A program made the translations under genes and the position numbers. A model generated the notes under the pieces. The model ran no database searches. It saw only the letters and a list, made by a program, of their open reading frames with translations, and was not told where the DNA came from. Shown one piece after another: positions 10,091-21,100 of a stretch of DNA of 64,000 bases (position 1 is its first letter; the number at the start of each line of letters is the position of its first letter). The DNA is from Mauremys mutica (Eukaryota; Chordata; Testudines; Geoemydidae). Location: positions 32,586,003 through 32,650,002 of the forward strand of contig NC_059075.1 in the NCBI RefSeq assembly GCF_020497125.1, given 5' to 3'.

Positions 10091-11254
10091 CTCAGGGTAC
10101 GTCTATACTACGGGATTATACCGATTTTACAGAAACCGGTTTTTTAAAACAGATTGTATAAAGTCGCGTGCATGCGGCCACACTAAGCACATTAATTCGG
10201 CGGTGTGTGTCCATGTCCCGAGGCTGGTGTCGATTTCCGGAGCGTTGCACTGTGGGTAGCTATCCCATAGCTATCTCATAGTTCCCGCAGTCTCCTCTGC
10301 CCTTGGAATTCTGACCTCACCAGAGGTCGCTTCCATGGCTTCATTGTCTGGGATAGTTGCTTGGGAGGGCTGGGAAGGTAATTCTGTCAGGGTGAGAAAA
10401 AGCTCCTGGCTGTTGGGGAGAATGGAGTGCTGTGTGCTCTCTACAAGCTCGTCCTCCTCTTCCTCCTCATCTTCCCCGTCCGCAGAATCCTTAGCCATGG
10501 CTGTGATTACCACCCCCACCTCGGAATCCACGGACAGGGGTGGGGTAGTGGTGGCGGACCTCCCTAGAATTGCATGCAGCTCAGCATAGAAGCGGCATGT
10601 TTTTGGCCCTGCCCCGGACTTTCCATTTGCTTCTTTGGTTTTCTGGTAGGCTTATCTGAACTCCTTAACTTTCACACTGTACTGAGTCCCTGGTGTGGCC
10701 TCTCTGCATCATGGCTTTGGAAATTTTTTCAAATGTTTTTTCATTTCGTCTTTTGGAATGGAGTTCTGTTAGCATAGAATCTTCTCCCCATACAGCGATC
10801 AGATCCAGTACCTCCCGTGCAGTCCATGCTGGAGCTCTTTTTCGATTCTCAGGAGACTGCATTGTTACCTGTGCTGATGAGCTCTGCGTGGTCACCTGTG
10901 CTGGTGAGCGTTCCACGCTGGCCAAACAGAAATTAAATTCAAAAGTTCGCGAGGCTTTTCCTGTCTACTTGGCCAGTGCATCCGAGTTCAGATGGCTTTC
11001 CAGAGTGGTCACAATGGTGCACTGTGGGATAGCTCCCGGAGGCCAATACTGTCGACTTGCGGCCACACTAACCCTAATCCGACATGGCAATACCGATTTG
11101 AGTGCTACTCCCCTCGTCGGGGAGGAGTACAGATATCGGTTTTAAGAGCCCTTTATATCGATATAAAGGGCTTCATTGTGTGGACGGGTGCAGCGTAAAA
11201 TCGGTTTAATGCTGCTAAATTTGGTATAAACGCGTAGTGTAGACCAGGCCTGAG
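10091..11254 (-). mobile_element. PIF/Harbinger deletion derivative (Myb/SANT gene only)
   Basis: Ends CTCAGGGTACGTCTATACTA and (reverse complement of right end) CTCAGGCCTGGTCTACACTA. The inside carries a Myb/SANT-like gene but no transposase, so at 1.16 kb it is about a quarter of the element at 50.67 kb. Direct repeat CTTCTCT flanks it at 10084-10090 and 11255-11261. Harbingers normally duplicate 3 bp, so the 7-bp repeat is either coincidence or a sign that the class is not pure Harbinger. A small palindrome CCTTTATATCGATATAAAGG lies at 11150-11169. Confidence 0.7.
10271..10925 (-). pseudogene. Harbinger Myb/SANT-like DNA-binding protein, internally deleted
   Basis: Minus-strand gene in two pieces. 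Residues 1-86 (10925-10665) contain the Myb/SANT trihelix: a leader, then APAWTAREVLDLIAVWGEDS, then KTFEKISKAMMQRGHTRDS, ending at QC, where an intact gene would continue with the last helix. The second piece (10531-10271) carries an acidic run DGEDEEEEEDELVES followed by NSQELFLTL, the usual C-terminal half. About 130 bp between them are out of frame. In Harbinger elements this second protein binds the transposon ends and helps import the transposase. Neither a DDE domain nor an intact frame is present. Confidence 0.75.
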
Positions 11255-11261
11255 CTTCTCT

Positions 11262-13430
11262 GGTATTTCTACCTCTATTTCACAGACACACAAACCAAAC
11301 AAAAAACAATCTCCAGTGAAACCCCTCCACCCCACATGTGCCTTGTATGCACTTTTGTTTTGGGCTGGACACTATTCTTGTTTCAGCTACAAGATTCTGT
11401 ACAGGAATTTAACGCTTTCTTATAATTAACCTAAATGAAAGGTGGCCATTATGCCCAACCCATAAAATTAAGACCTAATTCATAGTTTATAAGATTAAGC
11501 AGGTTGTGTAGAGATGGCACTGATACTGTTAACCTGTTTCAATTTATTTTCATTTACATATCACATCTGATCAGCAGGGAAGTATATATAAATCAGTGTA
11601 GTTCAAACACTTTTCTGGCTCTCACCTCTTTCACATGACAGGGGTCAGAATCCACTCATTCCAATGGCTATTATTATCTTCCCTTTCCCCACATAACAAC
11701 ATCTAAAAATAACCCCCATAAAACAATACAATCAATTAACAAAACCCCTAAATGACAACTTGAACCTCTTGACATTTGAGTGGATTTTTCTCTCTCTTAT
11801 TGGATATCTGCCACTACCTATCTCTGAACCTTGATGGCTTTCTGATGACGTGGCCACTTCTTGTTCTCAAAACTCCCCACGCACCCTGGCTCAAAGAACA
11901 ATTTAGCCTTTCATATTATCCTTTTTTCATATGAGAGCCCATAGGCTTTGACATGTCACAAGGCGTTTCTATTACTGTAACATATAGTATTATTTACAGT
12001 AAATATTCTGCATCTTATACTAGGTAACTGACGCCTTCAGAGAGCTTTTACATGGCTAATGGCTCTGTAGTTCCCATCGAGCTATTTTGCCCAATGTTAC
12101 TTCTGTAAAATGGTTTTGGAGTTTGAACCCACTGAAACGAGCAGCTCCAGCATTACTACGTATGGATTCCCCCTATCCCATGCAGCGACCACTTGGGCAT
12201 TCCCCAGTGACTGTTACTTTAGATGGGAGTGTGTCATGGGGTTTTTCCCATCACCCGATAAAGAAGGGAAAGAACTACACTTCTAGTTATTCTCTGTACC
12301 TGTGGGGTGACTGAGTGATTGCTGGCTAGAGGGGATGGCACTAGGTAAGGATCATTAGACATCTGGACCTTATAAGAACCCTGAAGGAGCTAATTGAGGG
12401 AGAGACGGCAGGGAAGGCAGGAGGCTGCTGTAAAGAGAGAATAACAGAGAGCAAGACAGGTGCTTATAAAGGAAGTCCTGGGGATGACAGACTTTTTTAA
12501 GAGAAGTCCTGGTGCAGCTGAAGCCCCGAGTCCCAGCATGTTTCAAGGTGGGGGCTGACACACCTCCAGGCAGCGCTGAAGCTGCATGTATTTGTTATTG
12601 GAAAGATTTGAATTGTAAAAGATAAAGAGCTCGTTTGTACGAAGTGTTATTCTCTTTCAAACTCTGATACTTATGTTAAATAAACCACAAAAGGCTGAAA
12701 AGCTTTGAATATGTTTATTTATCTATATACAGATATGCCTACAATAATTTTATTTGACAAAACACATTCAAAACTTAAGACAGTTGTCCAAAAGTGTTTT
12801 AATGCTAATATTTGCATCCATTTTATCTAAGTACTTTCTCAAAGTCTCAGATGTAATGTATTACATCTTTCTTGGAGGTTATTTTTAGGTTATACAGTGG
12901 TTTGATTTTATTTTTCATTTAATGCACTAAAAATATAAGCAATAGGCCCTGGGTATATTTCACAGCATTGTATGTGTTCACTGAACAGGGGTACTTGCGG
13001 GGTGAAAAATGTTTCTCTGGAGTCTGGACCTTGACTATATCTTGATCAAGAAATGTGTACCTTGACAAAAAAATAATTGACTACCCCTGTTATAGAACAT
13101 GAGGATTTGTAATGCATTGTTTTATCACTATTGATTTACACCAAAGTCTGCATCCCCTGTGCATCCAAAAAGCCAATCCATTTATTTATTCTAATGTAAG
13201 TCTTAATAAAACAGCCCCCAAAAGGTACCTATCATAAAAAGAAACTGCAAAACAGCAAGTCTACTGGCAACTCCCACCAAACAAAACTCCTCACCCACAC
13301 AACCATCAGCCCCCCCCCCATCACTGAAAGCCCGAGTCTTCCAGCATGAGCTGAAGGTCAATAAATTCTGCCTAGATATTTACTGTTCCCTTTCAAACAC
13401 AAATGAATTTATCTTCACAGCACTTTTGTG
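11262..13430. other. No gene recognised
   Basis: AT-rich unique-looking DNA. 12230-12690 (GGTGACTGAGTGATTGCTGG through TTAAATAAACCAC, with a possible polyadenylation signal) has the look of a decayed LTR or terminal fragment but no paired end was found. A C-run CCCCCCCCC lies at 13311-13319. Confidence 0.4.
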
Positions 13431-13434
13431 AGAG

Positions 13435-13655
13435 AGGGTATTATTATTGTCTCCATTTTATAGATGGGAAGCTGAGATACAGAATCAATTTTTAAAAAGC
13501 ATCTAGGTCCTAAGTCACTTTTGAACTTGGGTGCTTTTTGAAAACTACCTTAAGGAACTTGCCCAAGGTTACCCAGGAAGTCTGGAGCAGAGCCAGAAAC
13601 TGAACCCAGGTCTTCTGAGTCCCACTCTAATGCCTTAATCACACCACCATGTTAC
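13435..13655 (-). repeat. MIR SINE
   Basis: Reverse-complement MIR signature in the right order: TATTATTGTCTCCATTTTAT, GATGGGAAGCTGAGATACAG, then (after about 60 extra bases) CTTGCCCAAGGTTACCCAGG, GAGCAGAGCCAGAAACTG, AACCCAGGTCTTCTGAGTCC and the terminal ACCACCATG. MIRs are ancient amniote tRNA-derived SINEs, and the divergence is as expected. Confidence 0.85.
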
Positions 13656-14420
13656 AGGATTAGTTGTACTTCTGTCCCCTCTCCGGTCTCTATGAGTGCA
13701 CCTCTGAGGTGTCAAACCTCATGCTTTTACATCTCCAGGGGTGGAATTTTGCAATTCTCCCACTCTCAGACCAGGCCCTGGGCTATAGAACCCTGTATAT
13801 GCATTATAGTCACCCAGCAGCTCCAACTGGGGTTCTTCCCTTTGGGAGTGTGGTGTCCAGTGGCAGATATATGACCAGACAGCCTGCTTAGAACCAAAGT
13901 GTGGATTATTTTAAACATGAGGAACAAAGCATCAGAGTAAAGAGGATTTTAAAACAGTCTACATACATGTATCTTGCTAAAGCCCTACCATCCTGTCATG
14001 GTGACCTAGGCAGGTCTAGCTTCTTCAGACATTCCCAGTGGTTGCCTGCATCCATCTGTTCCCCTGAAAAACTGCCTGAACAGCCATGCCTATCTCCTGA
14101 GAGATTCTCTTTTTAAATAAGCCAGTGTTGCTTTGTTCTCGTCAATTCTCAGGCTTTGGTTCTGCTTGTCAAAGCCAGTTCTGTAACGTGGCTGGAGCCA
14201 GGAGGTAGAATGTTGAAAGTTAATAGTTTTGGCATTGTCTCTTGACAACCCTTAGATGTGTTTGCTGGGGAAGGGGTCTTATCTTGACCCCATAGTTTCA
14301 CTTTCTGCTTCATTTTCTTGCAACCTGCAATTAAATTAAACAAACATTCATACAGCAAACATCCCAATAACCAGGTCACTATGCAGCATTAATAAATTAC
14401 AGAGCAGCTCCACATCCATC
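13656..14420 (+). repeat. LTR-like dispersed repeat, copy A
   Basis: Homologous to 36268-36655 on the other strand. Shared blocks include TGCACCTCTGA, CTCATGC.TTTAC.T.TCC, ATTCTCCCACT, CAGGCCCTGGGCTA (versus CAGGGGCCTGGGCTA) and AAAAGGATTTTAAAACA (here AAGAGGATTTTAAAACAG). The left limit TGTTACAGG resembles an LTR terminus, and the segment further right (CTTGACAACCCTTAGATG, CCTGCAATTAAATTAAAC) is a pattern I associate with a turtle endogenous retrovirus or LTR family. No gag/pol-like frame is present. Confidence 0.5.
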
Positions 14421-16633
14421 CCATCCTCCTTCTTCAGGTTAGTTAGACTGTTGCTGATTTAAGGGTATATTATGGTATAATAAAACCCTGTTTTACTGTT
14501 ACACTATTAAACCAATTATTTTTTATTTTTGATTTGTGGGTCTATATTTACCACAGCAGTCACCCCAGAGGCACTTTTTGACATGTAACGAAACACAAAG
14601 AAAAGAAAAACAAACCAGAATCCATTTCCAAACCGAACTCTGTCAAACAACTGGCAAACTTTCCATTTCTGAATCACCTCCACTTTTAATCTCCTTTGGT
14701 CATCAGTAAGGATCAGCCTGGTCTAACCTACTGCACAATGTCATTATGTGCAGAATTTTGTAAGCTGAGTATTCCATCGACCATTTGCCTGTATAAATAT
14801 TTTGTTGATAGGCTGAAACCTTCATTGTTCCTTCTCTTTATTCAATATCAAATCCCTGCCCCATCTTTCAGAAACAGCCTTAAAACACATATGTCTGCAT
14901 GCATGAGGATTTGATGTGATGTAGTGTGGCTGGCAGGTCTTCTGAAACTCTTATTCTGCTACAAAATGAGAAGTTTTCCTTGCCCTATGGAGAAGTCTGG
15001 AGCACTGTGGCATTTTGTAGGTTTAGCAGGTCCTGAGGCCATTTAGGATCTGGTAGGATCCTGTGTCACTATAATTCTCTAGAACTATTCTGGGCCAGGT
15101 TCTTTTCCAGCATGGAGGAACACAGCTGTGCTAGAGGGAGGATTTACCCTATGAAAGGGCAGGTGGCAGAACTGGTGCCACCCTTCCCAGGAGTTCCACC
15201 AGTAGCGGCAGCTTTAAAATCCAGCTGTGGCTGGCTCCCCAGCAGAATGGGACTGCAGGTAGCTTGCATGGTTGTACCCTCACTCCTAGTGGACTATGCT
15301 CCATGGGAGGCCTTCAGCCTATATAACCCAATGATGAAATAGCCGCAGTAACTTTTCTCTCCTAAAAAAATAAAGTCTCAGGTAATATTTAGCTTGGAAG
15401 AGACTCCCATTCCCTTTCTCTGCCTATTGCTTCATAAAGGATGAAAGTCCCTTATATTTGAAACTTTGTTTTCCTTTTCCAAGTCAAGTAAACAAGTAGA
15501 TGCCTGAATTTAGCTCACTCCCTTTTCTCCACTTCTCTGGGGTATCACTGACTGTGGGACTATGATAGCACCTACCAAACTTGTTCAGCTGAGACATCTA
15601 GTGTGCTGGCTGGTTAACCACATGTTGCTATTTTAAATGTTATTGGCAATTTGACCCCAGTTGTAGGTATCACTTCCAACCAGAAAAGCAGTGGGAGATT
15701 TGGCCCTAAATATACTATACTGACTACACAGAGCAGATTGACAGTGAAACATTAACCATTAGGTCATACAGCTGTGATGAAAACATTATCAAAGCCTTAT
15801 GCTGTTAGATTAAATGTTACACATAAAATAGGGATAGTAGGGCCAAGTTTTCTTCCCGCTTACACCCAGACAGCCTCACTGAAGTCAATGGGAGCTGCAT
15901 CTGTATAACTGAGAAGAGAATTTGGCCTATATGGATATAATAGAACAAACTTCAGTTGAATTGCCTGGCTTTCGGGGAGAGTAGAATGTTGCCTATTGTA
16001 TTTACTACAGTGTTTGTTTTGGGAGCTCAATTATTCTTGCTAATTCTGTTAGAACTGTAATATACTGTCTCAGTAATGGAAAGCATATGAAAGCAAGCAG
16101 ATGGTGAAAGCAGAAAACTGAACATGTCCTGATAATGTGGTACAGCAAGTTCATCTTTCATAACCACAGCATGGCAATCACATACACTGTCACATTTTTA
16201 GAGCATAATTCATAAGAAAATACCTAGTTTCCTTACAGGGCCATGGAAGATTATTTTTGATACTTTTGTAGAGATGAAAGCTAGAGCTGAATGTTGCTGA
16301 ACTGGGCCCATAGTTTATTATTACTAGTAGATGAGTGACATAACTGATACTAGTCAAAATGGTTCCATTGCAGCTCTTCTCATCTGCCATATCACTACAA
16401 CTGTAGAAAGATTTTCCATCCATTGAGCTGCAAATATGCAGCCATCCCACATTCCAAATATCATGCAGACAGCTTTGTGATAAAGGTGCTAGCACCAAGT
16501 GTGGCAGCTAAATTTTGAAAGTCAAAAATATGTATTTTTTCTTTTTTTAAATACCAAAAGCTCCCATTAAAAGGTTCTCGCTCCTTGCCTCTTTGCATGT
16601 GCAGAGTTCTCAAAGATACCCCGTTTCACTCCA
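14421..16633. other. No gene; palindromic repeat at 15840-15929
   Basis: Mostly unannotated. 15840-15929 starts GGCCAAGTTTTCTTCCCGC, has TGAAGTCAATGGGAGCTGC at its centre-right, and ends GAGAATTTGGCC, so it folds back on itself (palindromic family, see 28192-28285). The 72-76-codon frames in this stretch have no protein-like features. Confidence 0.5.
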
Positions 16634-16836
16634 TGAGAACATAAGAACATAAGAACGGCCGTACCAGGTCAGACCAAAGGTCCATCTAGCCCAGTATCTG
16701 TCTACCGACAGTGGCCAATGCCAGGTGCCCCAGAGGGAGTGAACCTAACAGGCAATGATCAAGTGATCTCTCTCCTGCCATCCATCTCCATCCTCTGACG
16801 AACAGAGGCTAGGGACACCATTCTTACCCATCCTAG

Positions 16837-17946
16837 CTAACAGCCATTTATGGACTTAGCCACCATGAATTTATCCAGTCCCCTTTTAAACATTGTTATA
16901 GTCCTAGCCTTCACAACCTCCTCAGGTAAGGAGTTCCACAAGTTGACTGTGCGCTGCGTGAAGAAGAACTTCCTTGTATTTGTTTTATACCTGCTGCCTA
17001 TTAATTTCATTTGGTGACCCCTAGTTCTTGTATTATGGGAATAAGTAAATAACTTTTCCTTATCCACTTTCTCCACATCACTCATGATTTTATATACCTC
17101 TATCATATCCCCCCTTAGTCTTCTCTTTTCCAAGCTGAAGAGTCCTAGCCTCTTTAATCTTTCCTCGTATGGGACCCTCTCTAAACCCCTAATCATTTTA
17201 GTTGCCCTTTTCTGAACCTTTTCTAGTGCTAGAATATCTTTTTTGAAGTGAGGAGACCACATCTGTACACAGTATTCGAGATGTGGGCGTACCATGGATT
17301 TATATAAGGGCAATAATATATTCTCAGTCTTATTCTCTATCCCCTTTTTAATGATTCCTAACATCCTGTTTGCTTTTTTGACCGCCTCTGCACACTGCAT
17401 GGACATCTTCAGAGAACTATCCACGATGACTCCAAGATCTTTTTCCTGACTCGTTGTAGCTAAATTAGCCCCCATCATGTTGTATGTATAGTTGGGGCTA
17501 TTTTTTCCAGTGTGCATTACTTTACATTTATCCACATTAAATTTCATTTGCCATTTTGTTGCACAATCACTTAGTTTTGAGAGATCTTTTTGAAGTTCTT
17601 CACAATCTGCTTTGGTCTTAACTACCTTGAGTAGTTTAGTATCATCTGCAAACTTTTCCACCTCACTGTTCACCCCTTTCTCCAGATCATTTATGAATAA
17701 ATTGAATAGGATTGGTCCTAGAACTGACCCTTGGGGAACACCACTAGTTACCCCTCTCCATTCTGAGAATTTACCATTAATTCCTACCCTTTGTTCCCTG
17801 TCCTTTAACCAGTTCTCAATCCATGAAAGGATCTTCCCTTTTATCCCATGACAGCTTAATTTACGTAAGAGCCTTTGGTGAGGGACCTTGTCAAAGGCTT
17901 TCTGGAAATCTAAGTACACTATGTCCACCGGATCCCCCTTGTCCAC
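16837..17946 (-). pseudogene. CR1 reverse transcriptase, C-terminal 369 codons
   Basis: Open for 369 codons. RT motif A is VYLDFQKAF (residues 10-18), motif B is [10 protein letters not shown] (69-78), and the catalytic FADD (99-102) is intact. The thumb/C-terminal region ([66 protein letters not shown]) is complete up to the stop. The ORF has no real start here: the Met is simply the first after the PLE insertion, and the frame continues without a break across it at 20770-21100 (..FFEGVKKH + [15 protein letters not shown]). Apart from truncation and the insertion, this copy looks young. Confidence 0.92.
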
Positions 17947-17952
17947 ATGTTT
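17942..17952. repeat. Target-site duplication of PLE copy 2 (left)
   Basis: TCCACATGTTT, identical to 20770-20780. Removing the PLE and one copy restores the CR1 reading frame, so this is a genuine 11-bp duplication. Confidence 0.92.
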
Positions 17953-18120
17953 GTTAAAGCAGCAAAGAATACTGTGGCACCTTATAGACTAACAGACGTT
18001 TTGCAGCATGAGCTTTTGTGGGTGAATACCCACTTCTTCGGATGCAAGTAGTGGAAATTTCCAGGGGCAGGTATATATAAGCAAGCAAGACGCAAGCTAG
18101 AGATAACGAGGTTAGATCAA

Positions 18121-18711
18121 TCAGGGAGGATGAGGCCCTGTTCTAGCAGTTGAGGTGTGAAATCCAAGGGAAGAGAAACTGGTTCTGTAATTGGCAAGCC
18201 ATTCACAGTCTTTGTTTAATCCTGAGCTGATGGTGTCAAATTTGCAAATGAACTGAAGCTCAGCAGTTTCTCTTTGAAGTCTGGTCCTAAAGTTTTTTTG
18301 CTGCAGGATGGCCACCTTAAGATCTGCTATAGTGTGGCCAGGGAGGTTGAAGTGTTCTCCTACAGGTTTTTGTATATTGCCATTCCTAATGTCTGATTTG
18401 TGTCCATTTATCCTTTTCCTTAGAGACTGTCCAGTTTGGCCGATGTACATAGCAGAGGGGCATTGCTGGCATATGATGGCATATATTACATTGGTGGATG
18501 TGCAGGTGAATGAACGGGTGATGGTGTGGCTGATCTGGTTAGGTCCTGTGATGGTGTTGCTGGTGTAGATATGTGGGCAGAGTTGGCATCGAGGTTTGTT
18601 GCATGGATTGGTTCCTGAGCTAGAGTTACTATGGTGCGGTGTGCAGTTGCTGGTGAGAATATGCTTCAGGTTGGCAGGTTGTCTGTGGGCGAGGACTGTC
18701 CTGCCACCCAA
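18121..18711 (-). pseudogene. PLE GIY-YIG endonuclease region, copy 2
   Basis: Open for 196 codons in one frame. N-terminal part AHRQPANLKHILTSN, then a Cys/His cluster CNKPRCQLCPHI, then NVIYAIICQQCPSAMYIG. Here the first triplet is VIY instead of GIY, while YIG is intact, the reverse of copy 1. Arg (RKRINGHKSDIRNG) and Glu (VGEHFNLPGH) blocks are conserved. The domain ends at LNKDCEWLANYRTSFSSLG. It nicks target DNA in PLE retrotransposition. This frame is separated from the RT ORF by a frameshifted stretch of about 400 bp (18712-19105). Confidence 0.9.
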
Positions 18712-19105
18712 GGCCTGTGAAAGTGTGGGATCATTGTCCAGGATGGGTTGTAGATCCCTGATGATGCGTTGGAGGGGTTTGAGCTGGGGACTGTATGTGA
18801 TGGCCAGTGGAGTCCTGTTGGTTTCTTTCTTGGGTTTGTCTTGCAGTAGGAGGCTTCTGGGTACACGTCTGGCTCTGTTGATCTGTTTCCTTATTTCCTC
18901 GTGTGGGTACTATAGTCTTGAGAATGCTTGGTGGAGATTTTCTAGGTGTTGGTCTCTGTCTGCGGGGTTAGAGCAGATACGGTTGTACCTCAGTGCTTGG
19001 CTGTAGACAATGGATCTTGTGGTGTGTCCGGGATGGAAGCTGGAGGCATGAAGGTAGGCATAGCAGTCGGTAGGTTTTCGGTATAGGGTGGTGTTAATGT
19101 GACCC

Positions 19106-20753
19106 TCACTTATTTGCACCGTGGTGTCTAGGGAAGTGGACCTCCCATGTAGATTGGTCCAGGCTGAGGTTGATGGTGGGGTGGAAGCTGTTGAAATCGT
19201 GGTGGAATTTTTCCAGAGTCTCCTTCCCATGGGTCCAGATGATGAAGATGTCATCAATGTAGCGTAGGTAGAGAAGGGCCATGAGTGGACGGGAGCTGAG
19301 GAAGCGTTGTTCCAGGTCGGCCATAAAAATATTGGCATATTGTGGGGCAATGCGGGTGCCCATAGCGGTGCCACTGATCTGGAGATATATATTGTCATTA
19401 AATTTGAAATAATTGTGTGTGAGGATAAAGGCACAGAGCTCAGCAACCAGTTGTGCTGTGGCATCATCAGGGATACTGTTCCTGACAGACTGTATTCCAT
19501 CAGTGTGTGGGATGTTTGTGTAGAGAGCCTCTACATCCATGGTGGCTAGGATGGTGTTTTCTGGAAGGTCACCAATGCATTGTAGTTTCCTCAGGAAATC
19601 AGTGGTGTCACGGAGATAGCTGGGAGTGCTGGTAATATAGGGTCTGAGTAGAGAGTCTACATATCCAGACAGTCCTTCAGTGAGAGTTCCAATGCCCGAG
19701 ATGATGGGGCGTCCAGGATTTCCGGGTTTGTGGATCTTGGGTAGTAGATAGAATAACCCTGGTCGGGGCTCTAAGGGTATGTTGATTTGTTCCGGTGTTA
19801 GTGTAGGGAGTGTCCTGAGTAGATGGTGCAGTTTCTTAGTGTATTCCTCAGTGAGATCTGAGGGAAATAGCCTGTAAAATTTGGTATTGGAGAGTTGTCT
19901 GGCGGCCTCCTTTTGGTAGTCAGACCTGTTCATGATGACAACAGCACCTCCTTTATCAGCCTCTTTGATTATAATGTCAGGATGGTTTCTGAGGCTGTGG
20001 ATGGCATTGCTTTCTGCACGACTTAGGTTGTGAGGCAAGCAATGTTGTTTTTCCACAATTTCTGCCTGTGCACGTCGGCGGAAGCATTCAATGTATAGGT
20101 CCAGACTGTCATTTCGACCCTCAGGAGGAGTCCATGTGGAGTTCTTCTTCTTGTGCTGTTGGTGGGAGGGTAACTGTGTATCAGTATGCTGTTCAGAGTT
20201 GTCCTGGAAGTATTCTTTGAGTCGGAGACGGCGAAAGTAGGCTTCCAGATCGCCGCAGAACTGTATCATGTTGGTGGGGGTGGCAGGGCAGAAAGAGAGT
20301 CCCCGAGATAGGACAGACTGTTCTTCTGGGTTGAGTGTGTGGTTGGATAGATTGACGATATTGCTGGGTGGGTTAGGGGTATCACGGTTGTGGCCCCATG
20401 TGGCAGGTAGGAGTTTAGACAGCTTACAGTCCTTTTTCCTTTGTAGAGAGGTGAAGTGAGTAATGTAGATCTCCTGTCTTATTTTAGTCAAGTCCGTTTG
20501 TATGGAAGTTTGGTTATTGATGAGAGTCTCCAGGTTGGAGAGCTCTTTTTTGATGTTTTCCTGTTTGCTGTATAGGATGCTGATCAGGTGGTTCCTCAGT
20601 TTCTTTGATAGACTATGTCATAATCTCTCACTGTGGTCTGTGTAGTATGTAGATAGCAGTGGATTTTTTACTTTTAGTCCATTAGGTATGATGTCCATCC
20701 GTTTACATTTGGAAAGGAAGATGATATCCGTCTGTATTTGTGCAAGTTTCTTC
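19106..20753 (-). pseudogene. PLE reverse transcriptase, copy 2
   Basis: First Met at 20753 (MKKLAQIQTDIIFLSKCKR), a stop codon about 45 codons later (HSERL then TGA), then an open frame of 461 codons from 20491. Fingers region RPGLFYLLPKIHKPGNPGRP; motif A LATMDVEALYTNIP; motif B GTAMGTRIAPQYANIF; catalytic motif C YIDD at residues 411-414 of the 461-codon frame. The frame then shifts near 19110 just after the HF of STWEVHF. The KIHKP block and the YIDDIFIIW form are typical of PLE RTs, which are telomerase relatives. Two lesions make it non-functional, but all catalytic residues remain. Confidence 0.9.
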
Positions 20754-20769
20754 ATGAGGTTGATGGATT

Positions 20770-21100
20770 TCCACATGTTTTTTGACCCCTTCAAAGAACT
20801 CTAATAGATTAGTAAGACACGATTTCCCTTTACAGAAACCATGTTGACTACTGCTCAACAGTTTATGTTTTTCTATGTGTCTGACAATTTTATTCTTAAC
20901 TATTGTTTCGACTAATTTGCCCAGTACCGACGTTAGACTTACCGGTCTGTAATTGCCGGGATCACCTCTAGAGCCCTTTTTAAATATTGGCGTTACATTA
21001 GCTAACTTACAGTCATTGGGTACCGAAGCCGATTTAAAGGACAGGTTACAAACCTTAGTTAATAGTTCCGCAACTTCACATTTGAGTTCTTTCAGACTGC
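20770..21100 (-). pseudogene. CR1 reverse transcriptase, N-terminal part of the same copy
   Basis: Minus-strand frame uninterrupted from about 21099 to 20781: LKCEVAELLTKVCNLSF, VPNDCKLANVTPIFKKGS, RGDPGNYRPVSLTSVLGKL and QHGFCKGKSCLTNLLEFFEG. It covers the RT fingers region directly upstream of motif A at 17.9 kb. The CR1 is 5'-truncated near 21100; endonuclease and ORF1 are missing. The right-hand 11-bp target duplication (20770-20780) belongs to this coding sequence. Confidence 0.9.

Larger units (their letters stand above)
16634..17952 (-). mobile_element. CR1 LINE, 3' half (split by PLE)
   Basis: Minus-strand CR1 whose 3' UTR (16634-16836) ends in two copies of the octamer CTTATGTT, the tandem-octamer type of tail characteristic of CR1. 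Together with 20770-21100 it forms one 5'-truncated insertion of about 1.65 kb of CR1 sequence, interrupted by 2.8 kb of PLE. Confidence 0.92.
17953..20769 (-). mobile_element. Penelope-like element, copy 2 (near full length)
   Basis: Minus-strand PLE of 2.8 kb inserted in a CR1. The 5' end lies only about 20 bp before the first methionine (at 20753), so the insertion is essentially full length for the coding part. The 3' terminus (17953-18062) holds the conserved end sequence CTGTGGCACCTTATAGACTA and a degraded hammerhead-like core (CCGAAGA instead of CUGANGA; AAAA instead of GAAA). Bounded by the 11-bp duplication TCCACATGTTT. One in-frame stop near 20620 and a frameshift near 19110 inactivate it. 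Confidence 0.93.

Noticed and set aside
10693..11145. 150-codon plus-strand frame
   Set aside because: Antisense to the Myb/SANT gene of the Harbinger derivative.
18308..19006. Plus-strand frames of 86 and 136 codons
   Set aside because: Antisense shadows of the PLE endonuclease and RT.
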